A stretch of 64,000 bases of DNA from Amycolatopsis sp. 2-15 (GTDB taxonomy: Bacteria; Actinomycetota; Actinomycetes; Mycobacteriales; Pseudonocardiaceae), in NCBI RefSeq assembly GCF_030285625.1, contig NZ_CP127294.1, positions 1,126,001-1,190,000 of the forward strand, read 5' to 3'. Shown here piece by piece: positions 15,520 through 24,381 of this stretch. The notes under the pieces are model-generated. The model was not told the origin of the DNA and did not search any database. It saw only the letters and a program-made list of their open reading frames with translations. Made by a program: the position numbers and the translations under genes. Positions within the stretch are counted from its first letter, which is position 1. Every line of letters begins with the position of its first letter.

Positions 15520-18500
15520 CTACGTGAACGTCCGCGGCCGGATCGAGTTGGCTCGGTCCACCAGCGCGACCCGGTCCTCCGTGCTCCCCGCCAACCGCGC
15601 CAACGTGCGGTAACACCGCTCCAGCCCGAACCGCACATCCCGCTCCTCCAGCGCGTACCCGAGGACCTTCGAGGTCTCGGCCGGGGACGGCGCGGAGGGC
15701 GTGCGAAGCCAGTCGTACGCGGCTTCGAGGACTTCGGCAGACAGGCGGGTTCGGCGTTCGACGTCGAGGTTGAGGCGTTCGAGGCGCCCGGAGGCGTCGA
15801 GGAGGTCCTGTTCGGAGATCCGCGACTGCTCGGAGGCGGCGCCGGACTGGGTTTTGATCTTGATGGCGGCGACCTGGGCGTCGATGTAGTGCGTGGAGGT
15901 GGCGGGGACCATCTCCAAGACCTCGACGGCGCCGGCCCGGGCGCCCTGGGCCAGGTACACGCGGGCGAGGCCGAAGGCGGCGCTCACGTAGGTGCGGTCG
16001 GTGCGCCAGACCAGTTCGTAGTAGCGCGCGGCGCCGAAGTAGTCGCCGACCCCCTCGGCGCTCACCGCCAAAGCCAGCTTCGGGGCGATTTCGCCGGGGA
16101 GGTCGTCGTAGACGGCTTCGAAGGCGACGTGCGCGACGCGCGGGCGGGCACCGGCCAGCTCGATGAGGCCGCGGTACCAGTCGATGCGCCAGTCGTGCGG
16201 GAAACCGTTGCGGATGGCCAAATACTGGGCCGCCTGGAGCTGCCGCTGGGCTTCCGCGAACTCGCCGAGCTCGATGCGTGCGCGGACGATGCGCAGGCGG
16301 ACCTCGATGGACTCGCGCGGCGCGCCGGCGAGGGCTTCGATGGCTTCGCGCGGATCGAGGGCGGTGGTGGTCGCGAGGACACCGGCCGCGGGGTCGTCCG
16401 TGTCGACCTGCGGGATCGGCAGGCCGGCGACGACCTCGGCGGGTTCGGGCAGGGGCACGGTCGTGCCGGCTTCGGGGACGACGAGGTGCACGCCGAACGT
16501 CCGGCTCTCCGGCCCGAAGACCGTCGACGCGGCCTGGCGCGGTTTGCCCGTGCCGAGCGCCATGATCTCGCGCAGCACACCCGTGAGCTGGTCGGCCATG
16601 TCCTCGGCGGCGAGGAAGCGGCGGTCGGGGTCGACGTGCGTCGCGCGCTTGAGGAAGCGATAGTACGAACCGAAAAGCGCGAACAGCGGCACGGCGTCGG
16701 GGCCGGGCAGCGACGACTTGAACTTCGTGGTGTAGCCCTGGAACTCGAAGCTCAGCACGGCGAGCGTGCGGCCGACGGTGTAGAGGTCACTCGAAATCGA
16801 CGCACCCTGCGTCGCCAGCTCGGGCGCGCTGTAGCCGGTGGTGAAGAACAGCGGGCTCTCGTAGTCGTCGACGCGCCGGACGGCACCCAGGTCGATCAGC
16901 TTGAGCTGCTCGTGGGTCTGGATGACGTTGTCGGGCTTGAGGTCGCAGTAGAGCAGGCCCTGGCCGTGGAGGTAGCCGAGGGCGGGGAGGATCTCGAGGC
17001 CGTACGCGATGACCTGCCCGATCGGCAACGGCTCCGGCCGCTTGCTCTCCCGGTGGTGCTGCAGGGCGAGCTGGCGCAGCGACTGGCCGCCGACGTACTC
17101 CATCACGATGTAGCCGACGGACGTGCCGGTCTGCGCGTCCGGGTGCTGCACGAAGTTGTGGATCTTGACGATGTTCGGGTGCTCGACCTCGGCGAGGAAC
17201 CGCATCTCGTTGGCGGCGGCGGCCATGGCGGTCGCGTCGCCCGTGTCGATCAAGCCCTTGAGCACGACCCAGCGGTCGGAGACGTTGTGGTCCTGCGCGA
17301 GGTAGATCCAGCCGAGGCCGCCGTACGCGAGGGCGCCGAGCACTTCGTACTGGCCGCCGACGAGCTCGTGGGGCTGCAGCTTCGGCAGGAACGAGAAGGG
17401 CGTGCCGCAGTTGTCGCACTTGCCTTCGGGGTTGGCGGGCTTGCCGTCCTTGGCTCGGCCGACTTTCGCTCCGCAGTTGCCGCAGAAGCGCTTTTCTTCG
17501 GAGACGACGGGGTTCGCCAGCACGGCCGTCGCGGGGTCGCGGTACGGCACGGGCGGAACGTCGATGAGGCCGGCGCCGAGACGGCCGCGGCGGGAACGCC
17601 GGCTGGAGGTGCGGGAGCCGGTGCGGCGCGAAGTGCCGGGGAACGAGCCGGTACCGCTGCCCTGGGAACCACTGCCGGTCCCTTCGCTGCGGGTGCCCGT
17701 GCCGTGGCCTTCGCTGCGGCTCGCGGCGACGACGCTGTCCGTGCCCGGATCCGGCAGCGACTCCTGCGGCTGCAGACGCGGCGACGGCGGCATGATGCTC
17801 TGCGTACCGGGGCTCGGGTTGGCCAGAACACTGGTGGGCATCGGCGCGGCCGGGTCGACGGGGGCGACGGGCTGCTGCGACTGCGGGAGGATGACCGGAG
17901 CCAGGTCGCCCGGGGGGCGGGTGGGGTCTTCTGGCTTGGCTTCGGCGTTTTCGGCGCGGGCCGGGTCTTGGTTCTGGGCCGGGTCTTGGTGCTGGATTGG
18001 GTCGGCTGCGTTCGGCTCGGCTACGCGGTTGGCCTGCTCGGAAGGCTGGCGGCTGCTCTGTCCCGGGTCGGTGGCTTCGCTGCTACGGGCTCCGGAGTCG
18101 GACGGCTGCTGCGCGGAGCCTTCGGGGGCGCGGGTTCCTGGCTGGGCTTGCTTCCAGGGGATCGCGGAGTCGGGGGTGCGGCCGGACTGCGAAGCGGTGC
18201 CCGGGTTTTGGGCGCCAAGTTCGGCGGGGCGGCCGGACTGCGCGGAGGTGCTTGGGTTTTGGGCGCCGGTTGCGGCCGGGTCGCCGACGCGGTTGGGCTG
18301 AGACGAAGTGCCCGGGTTCGCACCTGGGTCGGCCGGGCGGCCCGGCTGCGAAGGGGTGCCCGCGTTGGAGCCGGGCTCGGCGACGCGGTTGGGCTGCTCG
18401 GGGGCCGGGCGGCCGGGCGCGTACTGGGAGCCGGGGTAGGGCTGGCCCTGGGTGCCGGGGCGGGCGGGGTGGCGTTGCTGGCCCGTGTGGGACGGGGGTG

Positions 18501-18951
18501 GGTAGCCGGGCGTCTGCGGGTAGGCGCGGGATTGGGACTGCGGGGATTGCGGGTGCGGCGGGTAGGGCTGGCTTTGTGAAGGGGGCTGCTGGCCGTACGG
18601 AGGCTGGGGGTAGCCGGGTTGGCCCTGTTGGCCTGGACCCTGCTGGCCGGCAGCGCCCGGGGGCTGGCCTGGACCCTGCTGGACTGGACCGGGCTGGCCC
18701 GGACCACCTTGGTACGGCTGGCCCGGGTACTGCGGGTGCTGCGCACCCTGCGCGGGGGTCTGGCGGTAGACCGGGGTGTTGATCACGGTCGGCGACTCGG
18801 GGTCCGGCCGAGCGGCCGGGTCGAGGCGGCCGGACACCGACGGCTCCGGCGTGTCCCAACGCACCGGCGGCGGCGGAGTCCACGAGGGCGTCTCGGCGCC
18901 CGCGTTCTCGTCCGGCGCGGCGTGCCGAGGACGGCGCGGCTCCTCCGACAC
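15520..18951 (-). CDS. pknG: Serine/threonine protein kinase PknG
   Basis: 1143-residue soluble kinase controlling 2-oxoglutarate/glutamate metabolism through GarA/OdhI-type FHA proteins in related bacteria. Order: Pro/Gln/Ser-rich disordered region (1 to about 460), rubredoxin-like zinc site CGNCG...CDNCG (about 488-515), kinase domain (about 530-790) with WVVLKGL lysine, YCDLKPDN catalytic loop (about 669) and LIDLGAVRR in place of DFG, as in mycobacterial PknG, then a TPR domain to the end. The N-terminal extension is several times longer than in Mycobacterium. Last gene of glnX-glnH-pknG; 140-bp gap after glnH. Confidence 0.96.
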   Translation of the reverse strand: MSEEPRRPRHAAPDENAGAETPSWTPPPPVRWDTPEPSVSGRLDPAARPDPESPTVINTPVYRQTPAQGAQHPQYPGQPYQGGPGQPGPVQQGPGQPPGAAGQQGPGQQGQPGYPQPPYGQQPPSQSQPYPPHPQSPQSQSRAYPQTPGYPPPSHTGQQRHPARPGTQGQPYPGSQYAPGRPAPEQPNRVAEPGSNAGTPSQPGRPADPGANPGTSSQPNRVGDPAATGAQNPSTSAQSGRPAELGAQNPGTASQSGRTPDSAIPWKQAQPGTRAPEGSAQQPSDSGARSSEATDPGQSSRQPSEQANRVAEPNAADPIQHQDPAQNQDPARAENAEAKPEDPTRPPGDLAPVILPQSQQPVAPVDPAAPMPTSVLANPSPGTQSIMPPSPRLQPQESLPDPGTDSVVAASRSEGHGTGTRSEGTGSGSQGSGTGSFPGTSRRTGSRTSSRRSRRGRLGAGLIDVPPVPYRDPATAVLANPVVSEEKRFCGNCGAKVGRAKDGKPANPEGKCDNCGTPFSFLPKLQPHELVGGQYEVLGALAYGGLGWIYLAQDHNVSDRWVVLKGLIDTGDATAMAAAANEMRFLAEVEHPNIVKIHNFVQHPDAQTGTSVGYIVMEYVGGQSLRQLALQHHRESKRPEPLPIGQVIAYGLEILPALGYLHGQGLLYCDLKPDNVIQTHEQLKLIDLGAVRRVDDYESPLFFTTGYSAPELATQGASISSDLYTVGRTLAVLSFEFQGYTTKFKSSLPGPDAVPLFALFGSYYRFLKRATHVDPDRRFLAAEDMADQLTGVLREIMALGTGKPRQAASTVFGPESRTFGVHLVVPEAGTTVPLPEPAEVVAGLPIPQVDTDDPAAGVLATTTALDPREAIEALAGAPRESIEVRLRIVRARIELGEFAEAQRQLQAAQYLAIRNGFPHDWRIDWYRGLIELAGARPRVAHVAFEAVYDDLPGEIAPKLALAVSAEGVGDYFGAARYYELVWRTDRTYVSAAFGLARVYLAQGARAGAVEVLEMVPATSTHYIDAQVAAIKIKTQSGAASEQSRISEQDLLDASGRLERLNLDVERRTRLSAEVLEAAYDWLRTPSAPSPAETSKVLGYALEERDVRFGLERCYRTLARLAGSTEDRVALVDRANSIRPRTFT

Positions 18952-19091
18952 AACTACCTCCCGAGATCCCCGCGGAAAATGTCCCGCATTGATCCTAGTC
19001 GGGCACCACGGCGCGGGGGTCCGGACGCCTCAGGAAGCCGCTGATCACGCAAGGGCCACTCGATCGGACTACGGAACTACTTGTACTCGGC

Positions 19092-20060
19092 CTACTTGTA
19101 CTTGGGCTGCGGCGGCGTGGCCGGGCCCAGGCGGGCACCCACCCATTTCTGGTAACTGCCGGCCCACGTGCCGTTGTTGCGGTTGGTTTCGAGGACCGAG
19201 TTGACGTAGCGGACGAGGTCCGGTTGGTCCTTGGGGATGCCGATGCCGTAGTTCTCGGTGGTCATGGGGGCGCCGGCGACCTTCACGGTGGGGTCTTGGG
19301 CGGCCATGCCCGCGAGGATGGTGTCGTCCGTGGAGACGGCGTCGACCTGGTGCTGCTGGAGCATGATCAGGCAGTCGGACCAGTTGTCGACCGAGACGGC
19401 GGTGGGGTGGGCCGGGTCGGTGGCGATTTTGGCCAGGGACGTGGACTGTTTGGTGGCGCAGACGCGCTTGCCCTTGAGGTCGGACAGGGATTCGGCGTTG
19501 GAGGCCTTGGGGACGAGGATCTTCTGGCCGGCGACGTAGTACACCGACGAGAAAGCCACGTCCTTCAGGCGCGCGCACGTGATCGAATACGTCCGCACGA
19601 CGATGTCGACCTGGTGATCCTTCAGCACCTGCTCGCGCTGCGACGAAGCGATCGCCCGGAACTGCACGTGGCCCTCGGCGGAGCCGAAGATCGCGGCGGC
19701 GATCTCGTTGACCACGTCGATGTCGAAGCCCTCGAGGTTGCCCGTCTTGGGGTTCCGGAAGCCGAACAGGTACGTGGTCTGGTCGACACCCGCGATGAGC
19801 TTGCCGCGGGCCTTGATCTTCGCCACCGAGGAGGACGAGGTGGAAGCGCCGGCCGGCGAGAGGCTGGCCGTGGGGTCGCAGCTGTTGTCGGACGAGCCGC
19901 CGGCGGAAGCGTCGGGGCCGCCGACGTCCGCGGGCATCGGCCAGGCCGCGTCACTCACCGGGGGCAGGTCGATCGGCTGAATCGCCGAGCCGCACGCGGA
20001 GGCCAATACCGCGACCAACGCCAATGCGGCCGCCCGGAACACGTGACGCGACCGAATCAC
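19092..20060 (-). CDS. glnH: Glutamate/aspartate-binding lipoprotein GlnH
   Basis: 322-residue extracytoplasmic solute-binding lipoprotein. Lipobox LASAC (cysteine near residue 20), a Ser/Gly linker, then an SBP family 3 domain with LIAGVDQTTYLFGFRNPKTG, GFDIDVVNEIAAAIFG and VVRTYSITCARLKDVAFS. In mycobacteria it binds Asp/Glu and signals through GlnX to PknG. GTG at 20058-20060 is chosen because GAGGGAG lies about 8 nt upstream; the longer ATG frame would put the signal peptide in the middle. A 15-bp duplication at the 3' end gives two tandem stop codons (KYK*, then EYK*). Confidence 0.94.
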   Translation of the reverse strand: MIRSRHVFRAAALALVAVLASACGSAIQPIDLPPVSDAAWPMPADVGGPDASAGGSSDNSCDPTASLSPAGASTSSSSVAKIKARGKLIAGVDQTTYLFGFRNPKTGNLEGFDIDVVNEIAAAIFGSAEGHVQFRAIASSQREQVLKDHQVDIVVRTYSITCARLKDVAFSSVYYVAGQKILVPKASNAESLSDLKGKRVCATKQSTSLAKIATDPAHPTAVSVDNWSDCLIMLQQHQVDAVSTDDTILAGMAAQDPTVKVAGAPMTTENYGIGIPKDQPDLVRYVNSVLETNRNNGTWAGSYQKWVGARLGPATPPQPKYK

Positions 20061-20133
20061 CGGTACTCCCTCAATCTCCGCCGTCCGCAGGTGACGGTGC
20101 CCGCTGCCGTCGATCTCACGCCACCAGCCGGGG

Positions 20134-21546
20134 TCACCGGTACTCCCGCAGACGTTCGCGGACGCCGACGGTGACACCGCCCGCCGCGAGGACCGCGAGG
20201 GCGCCCACGCCGGGGGCCAACGCCGTCAGGGCGTTTTCGCCGGCCTGGGTGTCGTCCAGGAACTCCTGGCGGCAGACGTCGATGGCGTCCTGGAGATTCG
20301 CGTCGAGGCGGGCGAAGGCGGCCGCGGCGCTGCCCTGGCTGACGGACGTCGCGAAGTCGACGGCCTGCTGGTACTGACCGGAGTCGTCGAGCTTGCGGAC
20401 CTCCAGGTGGGCCAGCGACCACTCGCGCGCGGCTTGTTCGGCGGCCTCGATCTTCTGCTGGCCGGGCGTGCCGGCGGCGAGATCACGGGCCTGGCCGAGC
20501 AGTCCGCCTTGGCCGTCGGCGCCGACGAGCCGCTCGGCGAGCTTGATGAACTGCTGCTCGTAGGTGGCGCCGTCGCCGCGGGCGACGAGGGTCAACGTCT
20601 CGTCGGCGCGGGCCTGCAGGGCGGCGATGCGCGCGCGGGCGAGCACGTCGACCTGTGAGCTGCCGTCGGTCTTGCCCGCGCCGACCAGGCTGCCCTGCAC
20701 GACGAGCGCCACCGCGCCCCACAGCATCGACAGCACGATGCACGCCGTCGCCACCAGCAGGCCGATGTTGACCACGCGGTTGGTCTTGCGCGTGAGGTAC
20801 ACCTGCGTGACGACCAACGCGGCCACCAGCGCGAGCAACAGCGCGACGGCCGCCCACGGGAACCCGGTGCTGTCGTCCTGCTCGGCGGAAAGCTTGTCGG
20901 TGTCCGCCTGGTACAGCGCTTCGGCCGCGGGCAGGATCGTCGTCCGCATCAGCTGCGAAGCCTCGCGAAGGTACGAAGCACCCGAAGGGAAGCCCTGACG
21001 GTTGTTCGCGCGAGCCGTCTCGACGATCCCGGTGTACACGGGGATCTTCTGGTTCAGGATGTCCACCTGGTGAGCGGCGTCACCCACATCGGCGGTGTCC
21101 GACGCGGCCTTCGCCAGCGCGGAGCCGGCCTCCGCGATGTCCTGCTCGTACTTCTTGCGAAGCTCCGGCGGCTCGGTGCCCACCGACAGGAACGTGGTCG
21201 CCGCCGTCGCGTCCGCGTCGGACAGCGAGCGGAACACCTGCTGCGCCGCCGACGCGAGCGGTTCGCGGTAGCTGATCAGCCCGCCGATGGTGTCGTCCTT
21301 GTTCTGCGCCGACAGCGTGCCCACGAGCCCCGCCACCAGCGACAGCAACACCAACCCCACCGCGATCACCGAAAGCCGGCCCGGCGTGGTCGCCGCCGAT
21401 CTCACGACCGCGCGCACCGCCTGGCCCGGCAGCTCCAGCAAGCCCGCGATGCCGCTGCGGCCTTCCGGTTCCTCAGGCGAGGGCGCGGAAGCACCCGTAC
21501 CGCCAGTGCCCGCAGACGTCTCCGGCCGCGTCACCGTGCTGGTCAT
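20134..21546 (-). CDS. glnX: Membrane sensor protein GlnX
   Basis: 470-residue membrane protein, orthologous by position and layout to Rv0412c/GlnX, which passes the GlnH ligand signal across the membrane to PknG. Membrane segments at about 57-78 (LSVIAVGLVLLSLVAGLVG), 229-250 (AAVALLLALVAALVVTQVYL), 258-285 (VNIGLLVATACIVLSMLWGA) and near 445-463 enclose two mostly helical outside domains. ATG at 21544-21546. It is first in the operon, 74 bp before glnH. Confidence 0.9.
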   Translation of the reverse strand: MTSTVTRPETSAGTGGTGASAPSPEEPEGRSGIAGLLELPGQAVRAVVRSAATTPGRLSVIAVGLVLLSLVAGLVGTLSAQNKDDTIGGLISYREPLASAAQQVFRSLSDADATAATTFLSVGTEPPELRKKYEQDIAEAGSALAKAASDTADVGDAAHQVDILNQKIPVYTGIVETARANNRQGFPSGASYLREASQLMRTTILPAAEALYQADTDKLSAEQDDSTGFPWAAVALLLALVAALVVTQVYLTRKTNRVVNIGLLVATACIVLSMLWGAVALVVQGSLVGAGKTDGSSQVDVLARARIAALQARADETLTLVARGDGATYEQQFIKLAERLVGADGQGGLLGQARDLAAGTPGQQKIEAAEQAAREWSLAHLEVRKLDDSGQYQQAVDFATSVSQGSAAAAFARLDANLQDAIDVCRQEFLDDTQAGENALTALAPGVGALAVLAAGGVTVGVRERLREYR

Positions 21547-21641
21547 CCCCGATCCTCCCCGTACGCCACCCGCAGAAGGTAGCCGGTCGCGGAGAGCCGG
21601 GCGAACCTCACCCGGAAGGTGTCACCAGCACGTGATCTCGA

Positions 21642-21953
21642 TCAGCCTGCGACGGCAGTGCTGGCAGCGGTGAGGAAGGCGGTCCAGGCTTGAGCCGAAA
21701 CGGTGAGGTGACCCGCACCACGGTCCTTCGTGTCACGCACGCCGATCTCGATGGCTGGGGTGGCAGTCACCTCGACGCAGTTGGCCTGAGTGGTGCTGTA
21801 GGAACTCTTGTTCCACGCGCCGACCTCAACGCAGTTCGACTCGGAGGTGCTGTGCGAGCTCTTGTGCCAGGCCCCAACCTCCACGCAGTTGGACTGCGTG
21901 GTGCTGTAAGAACTCTTCTGCCAAGTGACCTGGACGGAGTCGACTGCGATCAT
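21642..21953 (-). CDS. DUF397 protein with tripled N-terminal motif
   Basis: 103 residues. The DUF397 motif WxKSSxS-xxxNCVEV occurs three times in tandem: WQKSSYSTTQSNCVEV, WHKSSHSTSESNCVEV and WNKSSYSTTQANCVEV at about 22-residue spacing, followed by one normal C-terminal half (VRDTKDRGAGHLTVSAQAWT). Ordinary DUF397 proteins have one copy and are about 60-70 residues. The ATG overlaps the stop of the XRE regulator (ATGA), the classic arrangement of XRE-DUF5753/DUF397 pairs, where the small protein antagonises or partners the regulator. Confidence 0.92.
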   Translation of the reverse strand: MIAVDSVQVTWQKSSYSTTQSNCVEVGAWHKSSHSTSESNCVEVGAWNKSSYSTTQANCVEVTATPAIEIGVRDTKDRGAGHLTVSAQAWTAFLTAASTAVAG

Positions 21954-22813
21954 GGTTCAGGCTCCCCGGACGAGTTGAGATTGCCGATGACTCTGGCAAT
22001 CAGCCTAGCGGAGTCCTGCGGTGCCAGAGCAACGGCAATTAGCCCCTTCCACGCGCGTTTCACCCGAGCGACTGGCTCTTCGTCCTCGAGAAAGTTGCTG
22101 GCGCCATGGGTTTCCGCATATGCAAGCGATGGTTCATCGATGAACTCCAAGAGCGCGAGCGGACCCTCCAGACCGGGATGTGTCCCGGCAGCCGATGGCA
22201 CCACCCGAATCGTCACTCTCGAACGGTTCATCATGAGCTGCAGGTTTTGAAGCTGCGCTCGCATGACATCGAGATCGCCGACAGTGCGATGCAGAACACT
22301 CTCTTCGATCAAGAGGTGGACGGCAGGACCGTCGTGGCGGCTGAGCACCACCTGCCGGTTTAAGCGCGCTGCCACCAGCTTCTCGACTTCAGGTTCGGTC
22401 AGCTGGTTGTCGATTCCGTGCATCAGTGCGCGCGCGTACTCAGGCGTCTGCGCGAGACCCGGCATCACCAGTGGCTCATAGTTCTTGATCGCGGCGGCTG
22501 ACTCCTCGAAGCGGATCAGCTCCTTCCAGGTGGGCGGCAACTTGCCATGGATCTCGTGCCAGTTGCGCTCCTCGCCTTCGCGCAGCAACTTGAGCAGCTC
22601 TTGGCGTTTCTCCGTCGGCGCATGGAGGAAGCCGAGGATGGCGGAGACGTCGTCCGCGTACAGGCCGCGGTCGCCCGTCTCCATGCGGCTGATCTTGCTC
22701 TCCGAGAAGCCGAGGCCGTCGGAAACCTCTTTGCATGTCATGCCCGCCGCCATGCGCAGCGTCCGCAGCTCCGCGGAGACCCGGCGCTGCCGCACCGATG
22801 TTCGCTTGGTCAT
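21950..22813 (-). CDS. XRE-family regulator with DUF5753 domain
   Basis: 287-residue regulator. HTH at about residues 10-60 with LRMAAGMTCKEVSDGLGFSE and SKISRMETGDRG; the C-terminal DUF5753 (Scr1-associated) domain includes EPLVMPGLAQTPEYARALM and HLLIEESVLHRTVGD. Start ATG at 22811-22813 (MTKRTSV) is chosen; an ATG four codons upstream is equally possible since neither has a clear ribosome site. Translationally coupled to the DUF397 gene by a 4-bp overlap. Confidence 0.92.
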   Translation of the reverse strand: MTKRTSVRQRRVSAELRTLRMAAGMTCKEVSDGLGFSESKISRMETGDRGLYADDVSAILGFLHAPTEKRQELLKLLREGEERNWHEIHGKLPPTWKELIRFEESAAAIKNYEPLVMPGLAQTPEYARALMHGIDNQLTEPEVEKLVAARLNRQVVLSRHDGPAVHLLIEESVLHRTVGDLDVMRAQLQNLQLMMNRSRVTIRVVPSAAGTHPGLEGPLALLEFIDEPSLAYAETHGASNFLEDEEPVARVKRAWKGLIAVALAPQDSARLIARVIGNLNSSGEPEP

Positions 22814-22920
22814 AGTGCACACCATCGCCGCTTGCCACGCGGGCAAGAAAGATCACTCACACCAATGGTGGTTGCGCGTACGCGGGGCAACCCGCGCGTG
22901 CCACTGCTTCGCGCACCAAA

Positions 22921-24156
22921 TCAGCCCGCGATGGAAGATCCGTGCACGACGACTTCGAGGTTGTCGGCGAACCGGTACGGCCGCCCGACGATGATCCCGC
23001 CGACGACCCGCCGCAGCCGCGAAACCTCGGCGCGGACGGTGACCGTGCGCGTCGCGTCGCCGAACAACACCGAGGACAACTGTGAAGCGCTGCAGCCGTT
23101 TCGGTGCGCCGCGAGGGCGTACAGGAGCTGGGCGTGCCGCGGGGAGACGCGGTGGGTCCATTCGCTCGCGGCGCCGTAGACCGTGAGCATCGGTTCGCCC
23201 GGCACACGCAGGTCCAGGGAAACCCGGGTCGGTGGAGCGGCTCCGGAGTCAAAACCGGAGTCGGCCAGGCGAATGAGCCAGCCGCCGGGCAGTGGTTCGA
23301 CCACGCAGTAGCCGTGGGCGGGTAGCCACAGCGGGCCGGGCCCCACGGACGTGGGCAGCGGCAGGCGGTCGGCGGGCGCGAGTCCGGCGGCGGCGGCGAT
23401 CCAGCCGTGTGGATCGGTGACCAGCGCGCGGCCGGAAACCTTGGCCAGCAAGGGAACCGCCATGCCGCGCAGGCGTTCGAGGTCGGTCAGGTGCGCGGTG
23501 CGCAGCTGGGACTCGGCGAGGCGTCCGACGGCGTCGACGAGGGCGAGGGTGGTGGCGTGGACCGTCGAAGCGGGGCCGGAGAGGTCGACGACGCCGAGGA
23601 GCCGGCCGTCGCGGGGATCGTGCAGCGGGGCGGCGGCACAGGTCCAGTCGTGCTGGGCGCGGACGTAGTGCTCGGCGGAGTAGACCTGCACCGGCTGTCG
23701 AGCGACGAGCGCCGTGCCGATGGCGTTGGTGCCGACGGCTTCCTCCTGCCAATCGACACCCTCCACGAACCCGAGCCGGTCGGCGCGGCGGCGGACGGGG
23801 ACGGAACCGTCGCGCCAGAGGACGTGGCCGGCGGCGTCGACGATCACCATGATGTGCGCGGCCTGCTCGGCGAGGCTGAGCAGACCGCCCCGCAGCAACG
23901 GCAGCAGCGGGGCCAGAGCGCTTTCGCGACGACGTTCTTCGAGCTCGGCCGCGTCAAGAATGGGCGAGGACGCACCACGGTCCGGGTCGATGCCGAGCTG
24001 CTGTACCCGGGACCACGACTCGCTGATCACCGAGCGCGGCGCACTGGGCAGCGCTTCACCGGCGATGGCGGCTTCGTGGACGCGGGCGAGGGCGCGCGCG
24101 TGCCGTCGGGGGTCGACCCCGACCGGCAACGCTGCCTCGAGGTGCTGCTGGCCCAA
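22921..24156 (-). CDS. GAF-domain transcriptional regulator, AcoR-like without AAA domain
   Basis: About 411 residues. N-terminal segment (RSVISESWSRVQQLGIDPDR), a GAF domain (about residues 95-240) with AHIMVIVDAAGHVLWRDGS, EEAVGTNAIGTAL and HDWTCAAAPLHDP, and a C-terminal winged-helix-like block (QLLYALAAHRNGCSASQLSS, VSRLRRVVGG). It resembles the sensing half of AcoR but lacks the sigma-54 AAA and FIS domains, as is usual in actinobacteria. TTG at 24154-24156 is preferred: GAGGAG lies 6 nt upstream, whereas the ATG at 24327 would translate a palindromic repeat. It lies downstream of the aco operon on the same strand and probably regulates it. Confidence 0.82.
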   Translation of the reverse strand: MGQQHLEAALPVGVDPRRHARALARVHEAAIAGEALPSAPRSVISESWSRVQQLGIDPDRGASSPILDAAELEERRRESALAPLLPLLRGGLLSLAEQAAHIMVIVDAAGHVLWRDGSVPVRRRADRLGFVEGVDWQEEAVGTNAIGTALVARQPVQVYSAEHYVRAQHDWTCAAAPLHDPRDGRLLGVVDLSGPASTVHATTLALVDAVGRLAESQLRTAHLTDLERLRGMAVPLLAKVSGRALVTDPHGWIAAAAGLAPADRLPLPTSVGPGPLWLPAHGYCVVEPLPGGWLIRLADSGFDSGAAPPTRVSLDLRVPGEPMLTVYGAASEWTHRVSPRHAQLLYALAAHRNGCSASQLSSVLFGDATRTVTVRAEVSRLRRVVGGIIVGRPYRFADNLEVVVHGSSIAG

Positions 24157-24177
24157 CCACCGCTCCTCGCCCGACTC

Positions 24178-24256
24178 CCCCAATGTGGCGTTCGTTGCGC
24201 TCAACGCACCGAACGCCACATTCGGTGCGCTCAACGCACCCAACGCCACATTGGGG
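24178..24256. repeat. 79-bp palindromic repeat element
   Basis: Perfect 15-bp outer arms CCCCAATGTGGCGTT / AACGCCACATTGGGG enclose two 30-bp-spaced copies of TGCGCTCAACGCACC and AACGCCACATT. The whole can fold into a long hairpin. It sits between the GAF regulator and acoC. Confidence 0.75.
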
Positions 24257-24334
24257 TGCTTCTCACCCGGCTCCCGGCGCCAGTGTGCCGGTGGTCGGGC
24301 CGTGATCGGAAGGGGCGGTGACTTCACTGACAGA

Positions 24335-24381
24335 GTCGATCAAGGCCGTAACGGAGTCAGTCGACGGTCGATCAAGGCCGT
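24335..24381. repeat. 15-bp direct repeat at the acoC 3' end
   Basis: GTCGATCAAGGCCGT at 24335-24349 and 24367-24381; the second copy covers the acoC stop codon (24372-24374). Confidence 0.6.

Noticed and set aside
15481..18579. A 1032-residue plus-strand open frame across the pknG region
   Set aside because: It is the complement of the PknG coding strand; its translation is Arg/Gly/Asp-rich with no domain, while the minus strand has clear kinase motifs.
24157..24327. ATG at 24327 as start of the GAF regulator
   Set aside because: It would translate a palindromic DNA repeat as protein; the TTG at 24156 has GAGGAG at proper distance.
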